A stretch of 64,000 nt of DNA from Serripes groenlandicus (GCA_031761405.1 JASEVX010000003.1:63038423-63102422); one strand, 5' to 3'; shown: positions 31,212 through 42,153, counted from the stretch's first letter. The notes: a model not told the origin generated them from the sequence alone. Translations and numbers: made by a program.

Positions 31212-31787
31212 TTAACCTTTTCCCACTTGCAGACGCATTCAGACCCAGTGTTTCCTGAGTTCAATTACCAGTACTACTTGTCCGTTTATCCTGACACCAG
31301 CATGTCAGTTGTAATACTAACCCCGCAACCCTGAGCACCAAGGAGGGCAGCCATTACTACCATTTTAAGTCTTTGGTATGACCCGACAAGGGATTGAACC
31401 CAAGACCTCAAGCACACGAGGCAGACGCTACACCACTGAGGAAAATAATTTGAAAATAAGAAACTGTTAAAAATGAGAATTCCTGAAGCATTAGTACTTT
31501 CAATTATCCAGATATCAAACTATTTCTCTCGAAAGATTTCAAAGCAAACAACTGTATGGCTTATCAGGGAGGTTCACACCCCTGTCTAACATGCTGACAA
31601 ATGTGTGTGCATCTGCAGCGGACAACTTTTGACTACATAAAAGAAAGATATGTTCACAATGTTTTCCTTTTTTTTTCTTCAAAATTTATACACATACTTT
31701 CACTAGAATAAATTGTCCATATTTTTTTCATAGATGTTTCAAAAGTGTCGTCTGCTGACGATTTGTTGTATGTGGGAAAGAGTTTAA
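31212..31787 (+). mobile_element. Family A MITE interrupted by a SINE
   Basis: Left end TTAACCTTTTCCCACTTGCA at 31212-31249; right part about 31575-31787 ends GTGGGAAAGAGTTTAA, 26 nt from exon 4. Confidence 0.75.
31250..31444 (-). mobile_element. tRNA-derived SINE
   Basis: Minus-strand head TCAGTGGTGTAGCGTCTGCC (A box region) and GGGTTCAATCCC (B box); body with GGCAGCCATTACTACCATTT on the plus strand shared with 33318-33586. Confidence 0.82.
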
Positions 31788-31812
31788 AACCAGCAATCCC
31801 ATTTTTCCTTAC

Positions 31813-32053
31813 CTGTACTGTGCTGCTATAGCCAGTCGTTTCTTCAGTGGCCATAACTGTTACATTGTACTGCTTTGTGTCAACTTCATAATCTAGAACT
31901 CTTTTAACTTCTATACTACATCGATGAAGCTCATTGTTATTACTACTCTCCGACCTGGCACTGAATAAACTAGATACCTGTGTACCACTCGAATAAACTG
32001 CACACGCCACCGGGGTCTGTTGAAAGCTTTTAACTTCAATTGCTGGCGTCAGT
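31813..32053 (-). CDS. CadN: CadN exon 4: EC3
   Basis: 241 nt, residues 507-587, phase 2 in, phase 0 out. Acceptor TTTTCTACAG, donor GTAAGG. Peptide runs from LTPAIEVKSF through VLDYEVDTKQYNVTVMATEE to GYSSTVQ. LDYE...YNVTVMATE is the E/F strand region of an EC repeat. A family A MITE ends 26 nt from the donor edge. Confidence 0.9.
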
Positions 32054-32312
32054 CTGTAGAAAATTTAAAGTAACAAATTGATTAAAATTTATAAGGATTT
32101 TACACAATTTTCAACAGTTCTCGGTTATAGGACTGCAACATGAACATTGGGATAAGTGCCTTGCCAAAAAGCCCAAGCACGTACGCTGTCACGCTTTTAT
32201 GCCAAACTTAAATTGTTTTCGCAATTTTTTATAAAAGGAGAGCCAAATATTTTACCATTAAAAGCCAATGTTTCGCAACTTGCCACAAATTGTTTCCCTT
32301 TGTTTGCCTCTT

Positions 32313-32540
32313 TTAACCCTTTCCCACACATATACGCTCTCTGATGCCTCTGCAGCAGACAACTTTTGAAAACATTGTGGCAAAAGGAGAAATTGATCAT
32401 GATGAGCAGTTTCTTCATTTTTTCACAATGTTTTCAACTATATTAACTAACAAAACGTTCATTTAAAGATAATTTCCACATTTTTGCCTATAAGTGTTCA
32501 GTCATCTGATGCAGATTTGTTGAATGTGGGAAAGGGTTAA
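32313..32540 (+). mobile_element. Family A MITE, full length
   Basis: TTAACCCTTTCCCACACATA to GTGGGAAAGGGTTAA; TTAA both ends. Confidence 0.94.
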
Positions 32541-32659
32541 CATGATCTGTTAACAAAAGTCAAATTTATTGATATATGTCTTCAAGATCTGTTATGTCAA
32601 GTGATAAAAGATGGATAAGATAGAATTCTGTTTTGAATTTCTGAAATTAGATCAAACCA

Positions 32660-32842
32660 CTTTATGCCTCTGCAGCAGACAACTTATGAAAACATAGGGA
32701 CAAAAGGAGAAATTGCTCATGATGTTTACAGCTCTGTTATAAAACTAAACAATTATATGAAGAGATTTTCAATATTTTTTCTCCAGATTAATTCAAATTT
32801 GCCTGCTACATACAGATTTGTTGTATGTAGGAAAAGGTCAAA
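32660..32842 (+). mobile_element. Family A MITE, ends lost
   Basis: TGCCTCTGCAGCAGACAACT, GGAGAAATTGCTCATGATG; right end GTATGTAGGAAAAGG. Confidence 0.78.
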
Positions 32843-32906
32843 TAGTTTCTTCAATTTGGCCTGAAATGAAAGCATGGACCATGTAGAATAATGTGGGTTG
32901 CAACAA

Positions 32907-33131
32907 TTAACCCTTTCCCTCGTAACAATTCTGCAGCAGACGACTTTGAACATATTTTGTCAAAAAATCGAAAATCTCTATAATTGAATGGATAATCTAT
33001 GACTAAAAGTGAAAAAATATTGTGGCAAAATTAAGAAGACATTGCTTGCTTTGAGCAATTTCTTCTTTTGTCACTATGTTTTCAAAAAGCCATCTGCTGC
33101 AGAAGCGTCAGAAAGAGTCTACATGAGGGAA
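32907..33131 (-). mobile_element. Family A MITE
   Basis: TTAACCCTTTCCCTCG to ACATGAGGGAAAA; right TTAA lost. Confidence 0.9.
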
Positions 33132-33138
33132 AACTCTA

Positions 33139-33310
33139 TTTCAACCCTTTCACACATAAAACAAATCTATGGCAAAAGGCTTTGAAAATGAACAGTAAAA
33201 CATATAGAAATTTCCTATAGATGAATGTTTATTTATTATAAAGAGTTGATAACATTGTGACAAAAGGAGAAAGTTCCCACTATGAGCAAAATCTCCTTTT
33301 GTCAAGATGT
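33139..33310 (-). mobile_element. Family A MITE, cut by a SINE
   Basis: TCAACCCTTTCACACATAAA through TTTTGTCAAGATGTTT, then SINE sequence. Confidence 0.78.
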
Positions 33311-33317
33311 TTAAATT

Positions 33318-33586
33318 ATTATTGTTTGGTGTCTGATGCCGCTTTCAACAATTATTATATATATATCAGTTATATCACAGCGTATCATGGGTCAGTCACC
33401 AGTTCTACTGGTCTATTTAACCTGACACCAGCCAATCGGTGGTAATGAATAATGATAACCCTGCAACTCTGAGCATCAAGCAGGGCAGCCATTACTACCA
33501 TTTCTGAAGTCTTTAATATGACGTAGCCGGGGATCGTACCTCCTATACTCAAGATGGACACTCGGACACTACACTACCGAGGTGGT
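33318..33586 (-). mobile_element. tRNA-derived SINE
   Basis: Minus-strand head CCACCTCGGTAGTGTAGTGT, decayed B box GGTACGATCCCCGG; tail GTTGAAAGCGGCATCAGACA. Confidence 0.82.
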
Positions 33587-33710
33587 CCACAATATTTTCA
33601 ATTATTGTCTCCATGTGGGAAAAGTCAAACTTCGAACTATATATACAGAATGTGGTATTTGTTAAATGCCTCTACTGCTAGTTGTGAAAAGCAAATTAAG
33701 ACATCCTTAC

Positions 33711-33981
33711 GCTTGAAGCTCCGCATTGTTTTCTTGGAAGTCAATTGTGTATGATGTTTCATAGAATTGGGGTGACCTTGTGCCTGCTCTGATTAGAACC
33801 TCAGCTGATGTGCTTTGTACCGATGGCGCTGCATTATCAGTAGCAGTGACCACCACTCGAAGTTCCTGGTTCGGTGTAATTTGCTGGTTTCCGCTCAGGG
33901 CTCTCGTATAAATGTATGCCTTATCTCCATTAATGGTGATTGTAAATATATCATTATTCGAGGTGGATGTTGTAGAAGCAA
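33711..33981 (-). CDS. CadN: CadN exon 3: end of EC2, start of EC3
   Basis: 271 nt, residues 417-507, phase 1 in and phase 2 out, donor GTAAGG. It encodes NNDIFTITINGDKAYIYTRAL, the TATDNAAPS strand and the linker RAGTRSPQFY, which lacks the usual DxNDN as in other CadN proteins. A second in-frame acceptor lies 66 nt upstream (edge 34047) inside a tandem duplication of the exon start, so the true 5' edge could be 34047, adding 22 residues. Confidence 0.87.
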
Positions 33982-34064
33982 CTGAAAGAAAGAAGTTGAT
34001 GCTGATTGTAAAGATATCATTATTTGAGGTGAATGTAGTAGAAGCAACTGAAAGATAGAAATTG
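33933..34064. repeat. 66-bp tandem duplication spanning the exon 3 acceptor
   Basis: 33933-33998 and 33999-34064 differ at about 10 positions. Each carries a complete TTTCAG acceptor plus the first 15 codons of exon 3 (VASTT.TSNNDIFTI on minus). Because 66 is a multiple of 3, use of either site keeps frame. Confidence 0.9.
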
Positions 34065-34200
34065 ATATCAATGGTAAGCCTTTCCCTGATACAAACTTCT
34101 TTTGAAGCCTTTGCAACCAATGAATTATTTGAAACATAATGGTAAGAGTAGATGTTGCATGCAGTTCAGCTTTTTTTTTTTTATAATTTTCTATTCTCCT

Positions 34201-34669
34201 TTAACCCATTCCAATATCAAGGGCTTGGCGTGAAACAGGTGTATCTAAAATTGGTAACTTTTTACCAAGGCTAATCACTTCGCCATAAATTCTTTATAAG
34301 CGTTTACTCTTTTTTCTTGGTGAACAATGGGAATTTAGGTGCCATTGCTCGTTCTTAGCAATGGCACCTAAATTTGCATTGTTTACAAAAGGGTCAAAAT
34401 TGCCCGGAACAAGGGTTTTCAAAATAGGTTTTTAGTTACAACTGTTTCACGCCAAGCCCTCGATATACAACCAATCTGTAACAGATGACTTTGAACACAT
34501 CTTGGGAAAATGTGAAAAATCTCAACAAATGAGAGTGTTATCATTAAATAGAGTTGAAAACAGTGTGGCAAAGGGTGAAATTGCTCATTATGAGCAATTT
34601 CTCCTTTTGCCACATTGTTTTCAAAACTCAGATGTGTCAAGATGTGTCTGCAAGTGGGAGAGGGTTTAA
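34201..34669 (-). mobile_element. Family A MITE interrupted by family B
   Basis: Left TTAACCCATTCCAATA, then the insert, then TATACAACCAATCTGTAACA continuing family A to GGGAGAGGGTTTAA. Hairpin GCTCATTATGAGC intact. Confidence 0.9.
34217..34463. mobile_element. Family B MITE, complete
   Basis: Inverted ends TCAAGGGCTTGGCGTGAAAC and the inverse of GTTTCACGCCAAGCCCTCGA, flanked by TA on each side (34215-34216, 34464-34465). Central palindrome AATTTAGGTGCCATTGCTC around GTTCTTA. TA duplication suggests Tc1/mariner-type mobilisation, but only this copy shows it. Confidence 0.88.
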
Positions 34670-34820
34670 ACAAAAGTAAAATCTGTAGGAGAGATTGCTT
34701 AGCCTTATAGCAATTATATGTTTTTTCCTGTTTTACAGTGTTTGCTAAAGCTATTTGACTGCTAACATATAATAGAGAAACAAAAGTTTCAATGAGATTT
34801 TATTTTTTTATCATACAAAC

Positions 34821-34994
34821 CAAGTGAAAGCTGGGAGCCAGCATCAGGGTCCTGTGCAGTAAGTGTATAGATGAGAGTGCCACCTGGATCCCCTGTGGAC
34901 ATGGTAGCCAAGAAGGGCTGTGGTCTGTTGATGAATTTAGGCATCTCATCATTTACATCTAAAATAACCACCGTCTGTGATAGCTCTTTAACAA
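34821..34994 (-). CDS. CadN: CadN exon 2: EC1/EC2 linker and start of EC2
   Basis: 174 nt, residues 359-417, phase 1 in and phase 1 out. Acceptor TTATTTCAG ends at 34995; donor GTTTGT begins at 34820. The peptide carries the linker ILDVNDEMPKF, then INRPQPF and TAQDPDAG, the calcium-binding DPDAG type of an EC repeat. FINRP followed by a DPD motif is characteristic of CadN EC2. Confidence 0.9.
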
Positions 34995-35087
34995 CTGAAA
35001 TAATGAATAAATAAGAAATAATTGACAGATAAGATATAATGAACAAATAAGATTATAATGAACAAATAAGAAATGATGAACAAATAA

Positions 35088-35372
35088 GAAACAAGGGCAC
35101 GCAAAGCGGATGCATCCCCTCTGTATTCAAAGTCCAATTTTGACATTGACCTTTAACCTATGACCTTGAAAATAAATAGGCTTCTAGACCTTGCCATATA
35201 CTGACTGTATACCAAGTTTGGTTAATATCGGTCGAAGGATGTACAGTGTAGAGTGGTCACAAGGTTGTTACGGATGGAAGGCCGAACAAATGAACAAACG
35301 AATGAACGAACAATCGGACAGTCCCGTTATTATATCCCCATCGCAAACTTCGTTAGCCAAGGGGATAATAAT
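35088..35372 (+). mobile_element. TGACCTTGA-type interspersed repeat
   Basis: Starts ACAAGGGCACGCAAAGCGG, contains TTGACATTGACCTTTAACCT, ends AGCCAAGGGGATAATAA. Related in layout to 7966-8183. Confidence 0.65.
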
Positions 35373-35679
35373 GAACAAATAAGAATAAACTCTTCTGCAG
35401 ACAAGAAAAAGAACAGGCAATTTGCTTGAGGAAGGAACTGTCTTACTTAGATTCTAAATCCATTAATAACTAGGGATGCTGATACATGTTATAAAGAAAT
35501 GCAACTATATAATTATTATATACCTGACTGTGTACCAAAAATAATCGAAATCCCTGAACCTTTTGATGATTTTTTTGTATAGACACAATTTTCTGTTTGC
35601 AAATTCAAAGTTGAAAAGGGGCCATAACTACATCCAAAATTGGTGCTTTATGACCAAAGTTGCACTGACCTGGCTCCAA

Positions 35680-35825
35680 AACTATAACGGTTTGATTTGT
35701 GCTCAGCCTTGTGTTCAAGTATCTGATTGGTAGAAAGCAAATTCGTTATTCAAATTGACCAATCAGAAGCCTTATTTGGAGTATGGAGTTCATTTTTGAG
35801 CATTGAGAACGTTTACCGAGTATTT
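35680..35825 (+). repeat. Interspersed repeat, inverse of 48918-49082
   Basis: AAACTATAACGGTTTGATTT, GACCAATCAGAAGCCTTA and GGAGTTCATTT.TGAGCA are shared with the reverse complement of the second copy. Confidence 0.75.
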
Positions 35826-35836
35826 TATGGTTTTCT

Positions 35837-36345
35837 AAACTTGTATACTAACAATTATTCAAACCTACCAACATTTATTTTCATAAGTAATTGTCCGAAC
35901 ATCGTAAAATCCAGGAACGTAGTCTTATCTACGTCTCTGTAAAAACCAACAAACTCACTCCTAGTTTACGTCGTTTATAGGCGGTATCAAAATACGACCT
36001 TCTTACAGCGCTTGCCCATTTTAATTTGAAGAGGGAGCAAATAATTGGCGACAGGTTATTAAGCTGAGCAAAGTGTATTTATGTTGTTGTTTTTTAAATT
36101 GTGTACTAAACATTATTCAAACCTACCAACATTTTATTTCTTTATTTATTGTCCGAACACCGTAAAATCCAGGAACGTAGTCCTATCTACGTCTCTTTCA
36201 AGACCAACACACTCACTCCTATTTACTTCGTTTATAGGCGGTATAAAAATACGACATTCTTACAGCGCTTGCACATTTTAAAGGGAAATTGATTTGAAGA
36301 GGGGGCAAATAATTGGCGATAGGCAATTAATCTGAGCAAAGAGCT
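35837..36345. repeat. ~260-bp tandem duplication
   Basis: 35837-36070 and 36098-36345 share CCTACCAACATTT, GTAAAATCCAGGAACGTAGT, CTACGTCTCT and TTTATAGGCGGTAT in order, about 85% alike. Confidence 0.85.
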
Positions 36346-37434
36346 CTAAAAGAATTCTGTCTTTTATGACAGGTTGAATGATATCTTTTTCAAAAAGCTG
36401 TTGTTCATGTTGTTGTTAGTGTCCATACATTAAAAGTATCCTACCTAAAAAAATATATGCCACAAACGCCACTAGGAAAAAGGTTGCCGTTTCAAAAGCG
36501 TTATCTTGAGCATAAAAAATATAAAAATGTGTAAAATAGTTGAAATGAAGTCTACTTGTGTTCGATTACCAATTTTGTTCGCAAAGTTTGACATTTTTAA
36601 TTCCTGGCTTACCTCCCTATTTGGCAATTCAACCAAAAAACGAAATATATCTACATGTACTAAAACATGTTTGTTGTACCGTACACAATGCAGTTTCAGG
36701 TTTTAGTCACAATATATTTATGTTTAAAATGTGTCAGCTTGAATCAGGAAACTATATAGATAACACCAGACGGCATATCTACGCTGGACAGTGAACCAAC
36801 AACGTCTGTCCGACATTGGGTCCCTAACGTCGATGCAACATCGACAACCAATAGCCTACGTCTATCCGACATTGGTACAATGTCACATTATGTGATAACA
36901 ACAAACGTACGTTGTAGAGATATGAGTAAGCCTTCAAGGAAAAGAAAGAAAATGTTAAGTTTTCTTCAATGTTAAAGGAATGTTTTCTGACGAAGCTGGC
37001 CACTACACCATTTCATTACTCCCTTTAGCCGGATTATTATTTTTTGTTCGCAAATACGAATAAAATGTTTCACGGCTACATGCCTATGCGGACTGTCAGT
37101 TTCTCTTGAAATCACTATCAATAATTAAAGTACTACAAGTTATTTATAGTTTGTAAATAAACTTGTAAGTTTAGGAAATTTCTAAATTTCTAAATTCAAA
37201 AACACGCATTTTACACGAGTTTTGCTTTGACATTTTCCGCCATTTCTTTGGCAGCCCGCCCATCAAGGACAAGTTACGTTTATATATCTGTTCAGAGACA
37301 CTGATTTGTTGAAAAGCTTATTTTGCGATAGTTCTGCACACTCGTGTTAAAGACTGTATTTTGTGTTGTTGCATTTAAAAAAACGTTTACGCACTGATCA
37401 AAGAGATAACGTCAGTAGTTATTTGGTACTGTCA
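36346..37434. other. Intron 1, no recognised gene
   Basis: Only a small motif CGTCTGTCCGACATTGG repeated near 36804 and 36860 stands out. Confidence 0.5.
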
Positions 37435-37648
37435 TTAACCTTCCCACATACAACAAATCTGTAGCAGACGACTTTCAAAACATCTGGACAGAATTATTGA
37501 AAATCACTATAAATAAAAGTTATGTTAACGAATAGAGTCGGATAAAAGCAAAAATTGCTTCTTTTTTGTATAGTAATGTCTCATTTTGCCACAATGTTTT
37601 CCAATCTTCGTCTCTTGCAAATACGTCAAAAATTACGGGTAGGGTTAA
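37435..37648 (-). mobile_element. Family A MITE
   Basis: TTAACCTTCCCACATACAAC to GGGTAGGGTTAA; hairpin diverged. Confidence 0.85.
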
Positions 37649-38442
37649 AAATAAAAGAAGGGGCAGTGTGTATGCAAAGACTTGACTCAGTCTTGACGTA
37701 CAGTCAGCAATACCCGTTTTACCTGTCAGACGCAACTCATAATAGGCCTATGGATACAACGCATTAAATTTACACTCGATATCAAAAACCATTCAATCGA
37801 GACATCGAATCAAATTACTATAACTTTAGTAAGTGATTTGTTATACATGAGTTATCGTGGGTACAGGTGATTTGTAATTTCTCAAACTATTATTATTTCA
37901 GTTCATGTAAGATGAAATTTGGCTTGGGATATTAATGATGACAAGTTTGCTCCGTCCGGGTCTGCAAATCCTTAATGAAAAGTATTCTGTCAGAACTGGC
38001 GCACTATCGTACATGATGCATATATAGTATCTATAGATATACCACTGAACAAACTGCGGTTTCACGTTTCATGCTACTGGTACAAAGGCTACTGATCTCA
38101 CATGACAGGTATATTTTAAAAACTTGGCTTGATCTGAGAAAGCGTCGAATGAATCAAAGCGGAAATGAAATATACACCCAATCACCTTTTCAATGGAAGG
38201 CCATTGTTGTTGAAATACAAAGGATACACACACGTTTTGTTTCCTCTAAAACAGGCATGCAACTGTATGTAGTTTGTTTATTGTGAAACAATGCACACTG
38301 ACACGATATTCGTATGAAGCTGAAACTTGACACCTTGTATCCAAACAGTTTTATACAGTGTTATGAATTGTGTTTAAACTGCTCGAGGGATCAAGAATGC
38401 ATGAATCTCAACTAAGTTACAAGCTTGAAGTAGCTTGGCTTT
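37649..38442. other. Intron 1, nothing recognised
   Basis: AT-rich, no repeats or coding signal that I can support. Confidence 0.5.
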
Positions 38443-38609
38443 TTAACCCTTTCCCACATATAGAAACTTTCATAATGAGCAATTTTGCCTTTGTCACAAT
38501 GTTTTAAACTAATTCAAATAACTATACTTTCATTTATAGAGATTCTTCATAGTTTTGTCTAGATGATTTCAAAGTCGACTGCTGCAGAATTGTTGTGTGA
38601 AAGAGTTAA
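38443..38609 (+). mobile_element. Family A MITE, deleted
   Basis: TTAACCCTTTCCCACATATA to GTGTGAAAGAGTTAA; left stem missing. Confidence 0.87.
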
Positions 38610-38681
38610 TCCAATATCATGATAGTTTGAATGGGCGAATAGTCTTGGGAAATGAAGTATGCCTGAAACGTTTAACATTCT

Positions 38682-38869
38682 TTAACCCTTTCCCACATAA
38701 AACAAAACTGCAGCAGACGACTTTGAGAACATCCAGGAAAAAAAGTTACTGATAATGAAAGTAAAATGATTGAATAGAGTTGAAAGTATTGTGCCAAAAG
38801 GATAAATTGTTCATTCTATTTTCAAAAAGCGTCTTGCTGCAAATGAGTGTACATTTTGAATAGGGTTAA
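38682..38869 (-). mobile_element. Family A MITE, deleted
   Basis: TTAACCCTTTCCCACATAAA to TTGAATAGGGTTAA; right stem missing. Confidence 0.85.
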
Positions 38870-39439
38870 ATGCCATGTAGTTTACTCGTCATTGAGAATA
38901 TATAGATGTATACATACATCTGTTGTTAACATTTGTTTGGTGGGAATTGAAAGTCACACTACCGTACTTGAGCCCAGTGCACACGTTGCAATTGTTAAAC
39001 AATCTATGTTCAGATAAGTCTACACAGAATCTACATTAGTTAACAGACATTTCGAAAAAGCTGATATGAGTAATGTGAAACAGTGTTAATAATTATCAGA
39101 CTTTGCGCATATAATGGCTGATCTTGATCTACACTATGCACAAACGCCAACGTATACCTTCTCGCACTATCAGTATTTCTTGATACGCAAACAGGGCGTT
39201 AGTTTGAATACTTTCAAATGAGGTTCCCCTTGACTCAATTTGATACAGTGTCCAATGCCTTTAGTCTTGGGATTAATAAATACATGTGCGTTACTCTGAC
39301 GAAGGTACTGGACGCCTTGTTTTAAATTAACAATAACTTATCCTATTGTTTAATCCCTCCCATACATCAAATGTGATGGATAGCCGAGCAAGACAACTTG
39401 CTTTCTGCTTAAAGACCGTAGAACACAAAACGGAGTTCA
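38870..39439. other. Intron 1, nothing recognised
   Basis: No supported feature. Confidence 0.45.
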
Positions 39440-39840
39440 CAAATTGACAAAGGGTGAAATATTTCATAATGAGCCATTTCTCCTTTGGCCAAAATATTTT
39501 CAACTATATTCAAGAATTAGACATGTGATTATAGAGATAATCTATATTTATGAGCAATTTCTTCTTCTGTTAAAATGTTTCAAAGTAAGTCTGTTGCAGA
39601 AGCGTCTGAAAGCGTATTATATTATTGAACTCTTTCCCAAATACAGCATTTATTTGCAGCAGACGATTTTGGCAACATCTTTGCAAAAATAAGAGAAAAA
39701 GTATTGAATATTATAAAGTAGAAACAATTGTGGCAAAAGGGAGAACAAATATTGACTCAAGTTGAAAACATTGAGGCAAAAGGAAGAAATTGCTCATAGT
39801 CGTCTGCTGCTAATGCACATGTATGTGGGAAAGGGGTTAA
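39440..39840. mobile_element. Two adjoining decayed family A MITEs
   Basis: 39440-39628 (TTTGGCCAAAATATTTTCAA, GCAGAAGCGTCTGAAAGCG) and 39629-39840 (CTCTTTCCCAAATACAGC to GTGGGAAAGGGGTTAA). Confidence 0.75.
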
Positions 39841-40778
39841 CGTTGCGTGTAGCGTCGGTTATGATATCATGTACTTGTGCGTGTAAAATTGTTATCTCCC
39901 ACCTTTAACAGAGTTGTGTCATTGTTCAAATATTTACAGTGTGAACTAAGGTTTCTATATTTAGTTATTTAACTTATCGGGCGAAGTTTAACCTCTCTCT
40001 CCGTCAATAGACACAACTAGGGAATGAATGCATTTCTCACGGTCAGCTGGAATTTAAGGGGGGAAAACATGCCAGTCTGGTGATACGGTACCTATTTATT
40101 TTTAGTTTGGCAGTGCATAAAGCTAAAGAAGTGAAGTTTGAAACCCATTTACACGATGACTATTCACAAAATAGATTTTAGTCTCAATATATCGCCGTTA
40201 CAGAAACCTGGACTAAATAGACTTCAGGACCGCTGGACACGAGGTTAACGGCACATTATTTGGGGTTCAACTTTTGGACGTCAAAGATTTCGTGAAACCG
40301 GCCCCCATTCTTGACGACATAGACATCTCGGACAGATATATTTATCTGATCCCCAAATTTTAAAGCGACTGAAATCCAGATGGCACACGAAAAAAAAATA
40401 ATAAAAAAAAAATATCGAATTCGCCCTAAATGTTATTCTTTATGTTATCCAAGTAAAACCAGGGTAGAAAATGTATCGTTTTTTATCAATAAAGTGAACT
40501 TGAGTCGTTTTCAATTGTCCCGATGAAGGGGTTTCCTATTTAAAAATACTTACCCCGTTACTGACAGGGTAGAATTTGCGATGATAAAAGTATCGAAAAC
40601 AAGACAATTTCACAAATTATAGGGGTATGTAATTTGTCAGTTATCATATTTTAATGCCCCAAATACAAAAATAACACTTATTTTCTTAAAATTGGATTTT
40701 TTTTTCGACAGTTGGGTATCTGGAGTTAAGTCGCTTTAATTAAAGAACTATTGGAAAGTATTTATTGACTTGACTTGA
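39841..40778. other. Intron 1, nothing recognised
   Basis: A short stretch near 40190 (ATCGCCGTTACAGAAACCTG) resembles the VTETW motif of LINE endonucleases but is too short to call. Confidence 0.4.
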
Positions 40779-41026
40779 TCGAGAGCTTGGCGTGAAACGG
40801 TTGTAACTAATATTGGTAATTTTTTACCAAGGTTAATCACCTTGCCAAAAAGTCTTTATAAGCGTTAAAATATTTTTCTTGGTAAACAATGGAAATTTAG
40901 GTGCCATTGCTCGTTCTGAGCAATGGCACCTAAATTTGCACTGTTTACAAAGGGGTCAAAATTGCCCCTAAACCAGGGTTGTCAAAAAAGGTTTTTAGAT
41001 ACGACCGTTTCACGCCAAGCCCTCGA
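40779..41026. mobile_element. Family B MITE, complete (248 bp)
   Basis: Inverted ends TCGAGAGCTTGGCGTGAAAC / GTTTCACGCCAAGCCCTCGA. Central perfect palindrome at 40894-40936: arms AATTTAGGTGCCATTGCTC and its inverse, loop GTTCT. Confidence 0.92.
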
Positions 41027-41031
41027 GATGG

Positions 41032-41175
41032 TGTTTTATGCCGCTTTCAACGGTTCTTCAGTTAGGTCAGGGCGTTTTCCTGGTTAATTACCAGTACTGC
41101 TGGTCGGTTAACCATGGCATCAGCGCATCCTTTGTTATGCTATTCCAACAATCCTCACCAAGCCATTGGTGTCTC
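41032..41175 (-). mobile_element. SINE tail fragment
   Basis: GTTTTATGCCGCTTTCAACG and TTCCTGGTTAATTACCAGTA match the tail half of the 27265/31250 SINE family. Confidence 0.65.
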
Positions 41176-41205
41176 TTTAAATTATGGCATAAATCCTAAC
41201 GTTGT

Positions 41206-41436
41206 TTAACCCTTTCCCTCATATAGACGCTTTCTGACACCTCTGCAGCAGACATTTTTTTTTTAAACATAGTGACAAAAGAAGAAATTGCTCCAAACGA
41301 GCAATTTCTTCTTTTGCCACAATGTTTTCCACTTTTAGTCATAGGTTATCCATTCAATTATAGAGATTTCCTATCTTTTGACAAAATATGTTCAAAGTCG
41401 TCTGCTGCAGAATTGTCGTATGAGGGAAAGGGTTAA
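41206..41436 (+). mobile_element. Family A MITE, full length
   Basis: TTAACCCTTTCCCTCATATA to GAGGGAAAGGGTTAA; near-consensus. Confidence 0.95.
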
Positions 41437-41983
41437 TATATTATATTAGGATATGAATGGACGTTGAAGACGTTGAAGACTCGATCCTGGCTTGTGAAAT
41501 GTTTAGTAATTTATGGCAAAGTTTCTCGTGCGACACATCGGAAGTATTAGAAAGGCAATTCTGGCACTTGTAAGGAAACGATCTATCTCGAGTCTCCTCG
41601 TAATACTGGAGTGAACCTAAAAGGTGGGGAATAATTATGGAGGGAATATCGTAGTTATAAGTATAACAAGTTTCCTCGAGCCTACACACATGTTTAAACC
41701 GGGTCTGATCTGTTCTGACGACTGTTGTTTTATACACCGAGTGACCATTGTATCATTGAACAATGTCAAGCGAAAGTGGTCTTGTAAGTTGTTCCATTGT
41801 ATAACTATCTCTTTAATTATTATTATTAGTTAGGTATACGCAGGATCTAAATGTACACCATCAATCTTCCGCTAAAATATTTTGAATTGAAAACATCGTT
41901 GGAATTCAGACCTTGCAAGTATAAAGGTATTTGTTTGTTTTCTTGTTTTGGTATGTGTTTTCAAAATAACAATCTCCTCGATA

Positions 41984-42153
41984 TTTAACCCACGTATACA
42001 ACAAATATGGAAACTCTTATGTAAATAAACTTATAATTATTGAATAAAAATGAACATAGTGCATATTATGAGGAATTGGTTCATTCGCCTCGCTGTAATC
42101 AAATGTCGTCTGTTACAGATGCATTAAAATGCGTCTGTATGTGGGAAAGGGTA
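41984..42153 (-). mobile_element. Family A MITE, decayed
   Basis: TTTAACCCACGTATACAACA to GTGGGAAAGGGTAA; hairpin lost. Confidence 0.75.

Noticed and set aside
2302..31812. Introners (introns created by MITE insertion)
   Set aside because: Splice sites lie outside the MITE termini and vary between introns, and introns contain several MITEs; proximity is kept as a finding but intron creation is not supported by this window alone.
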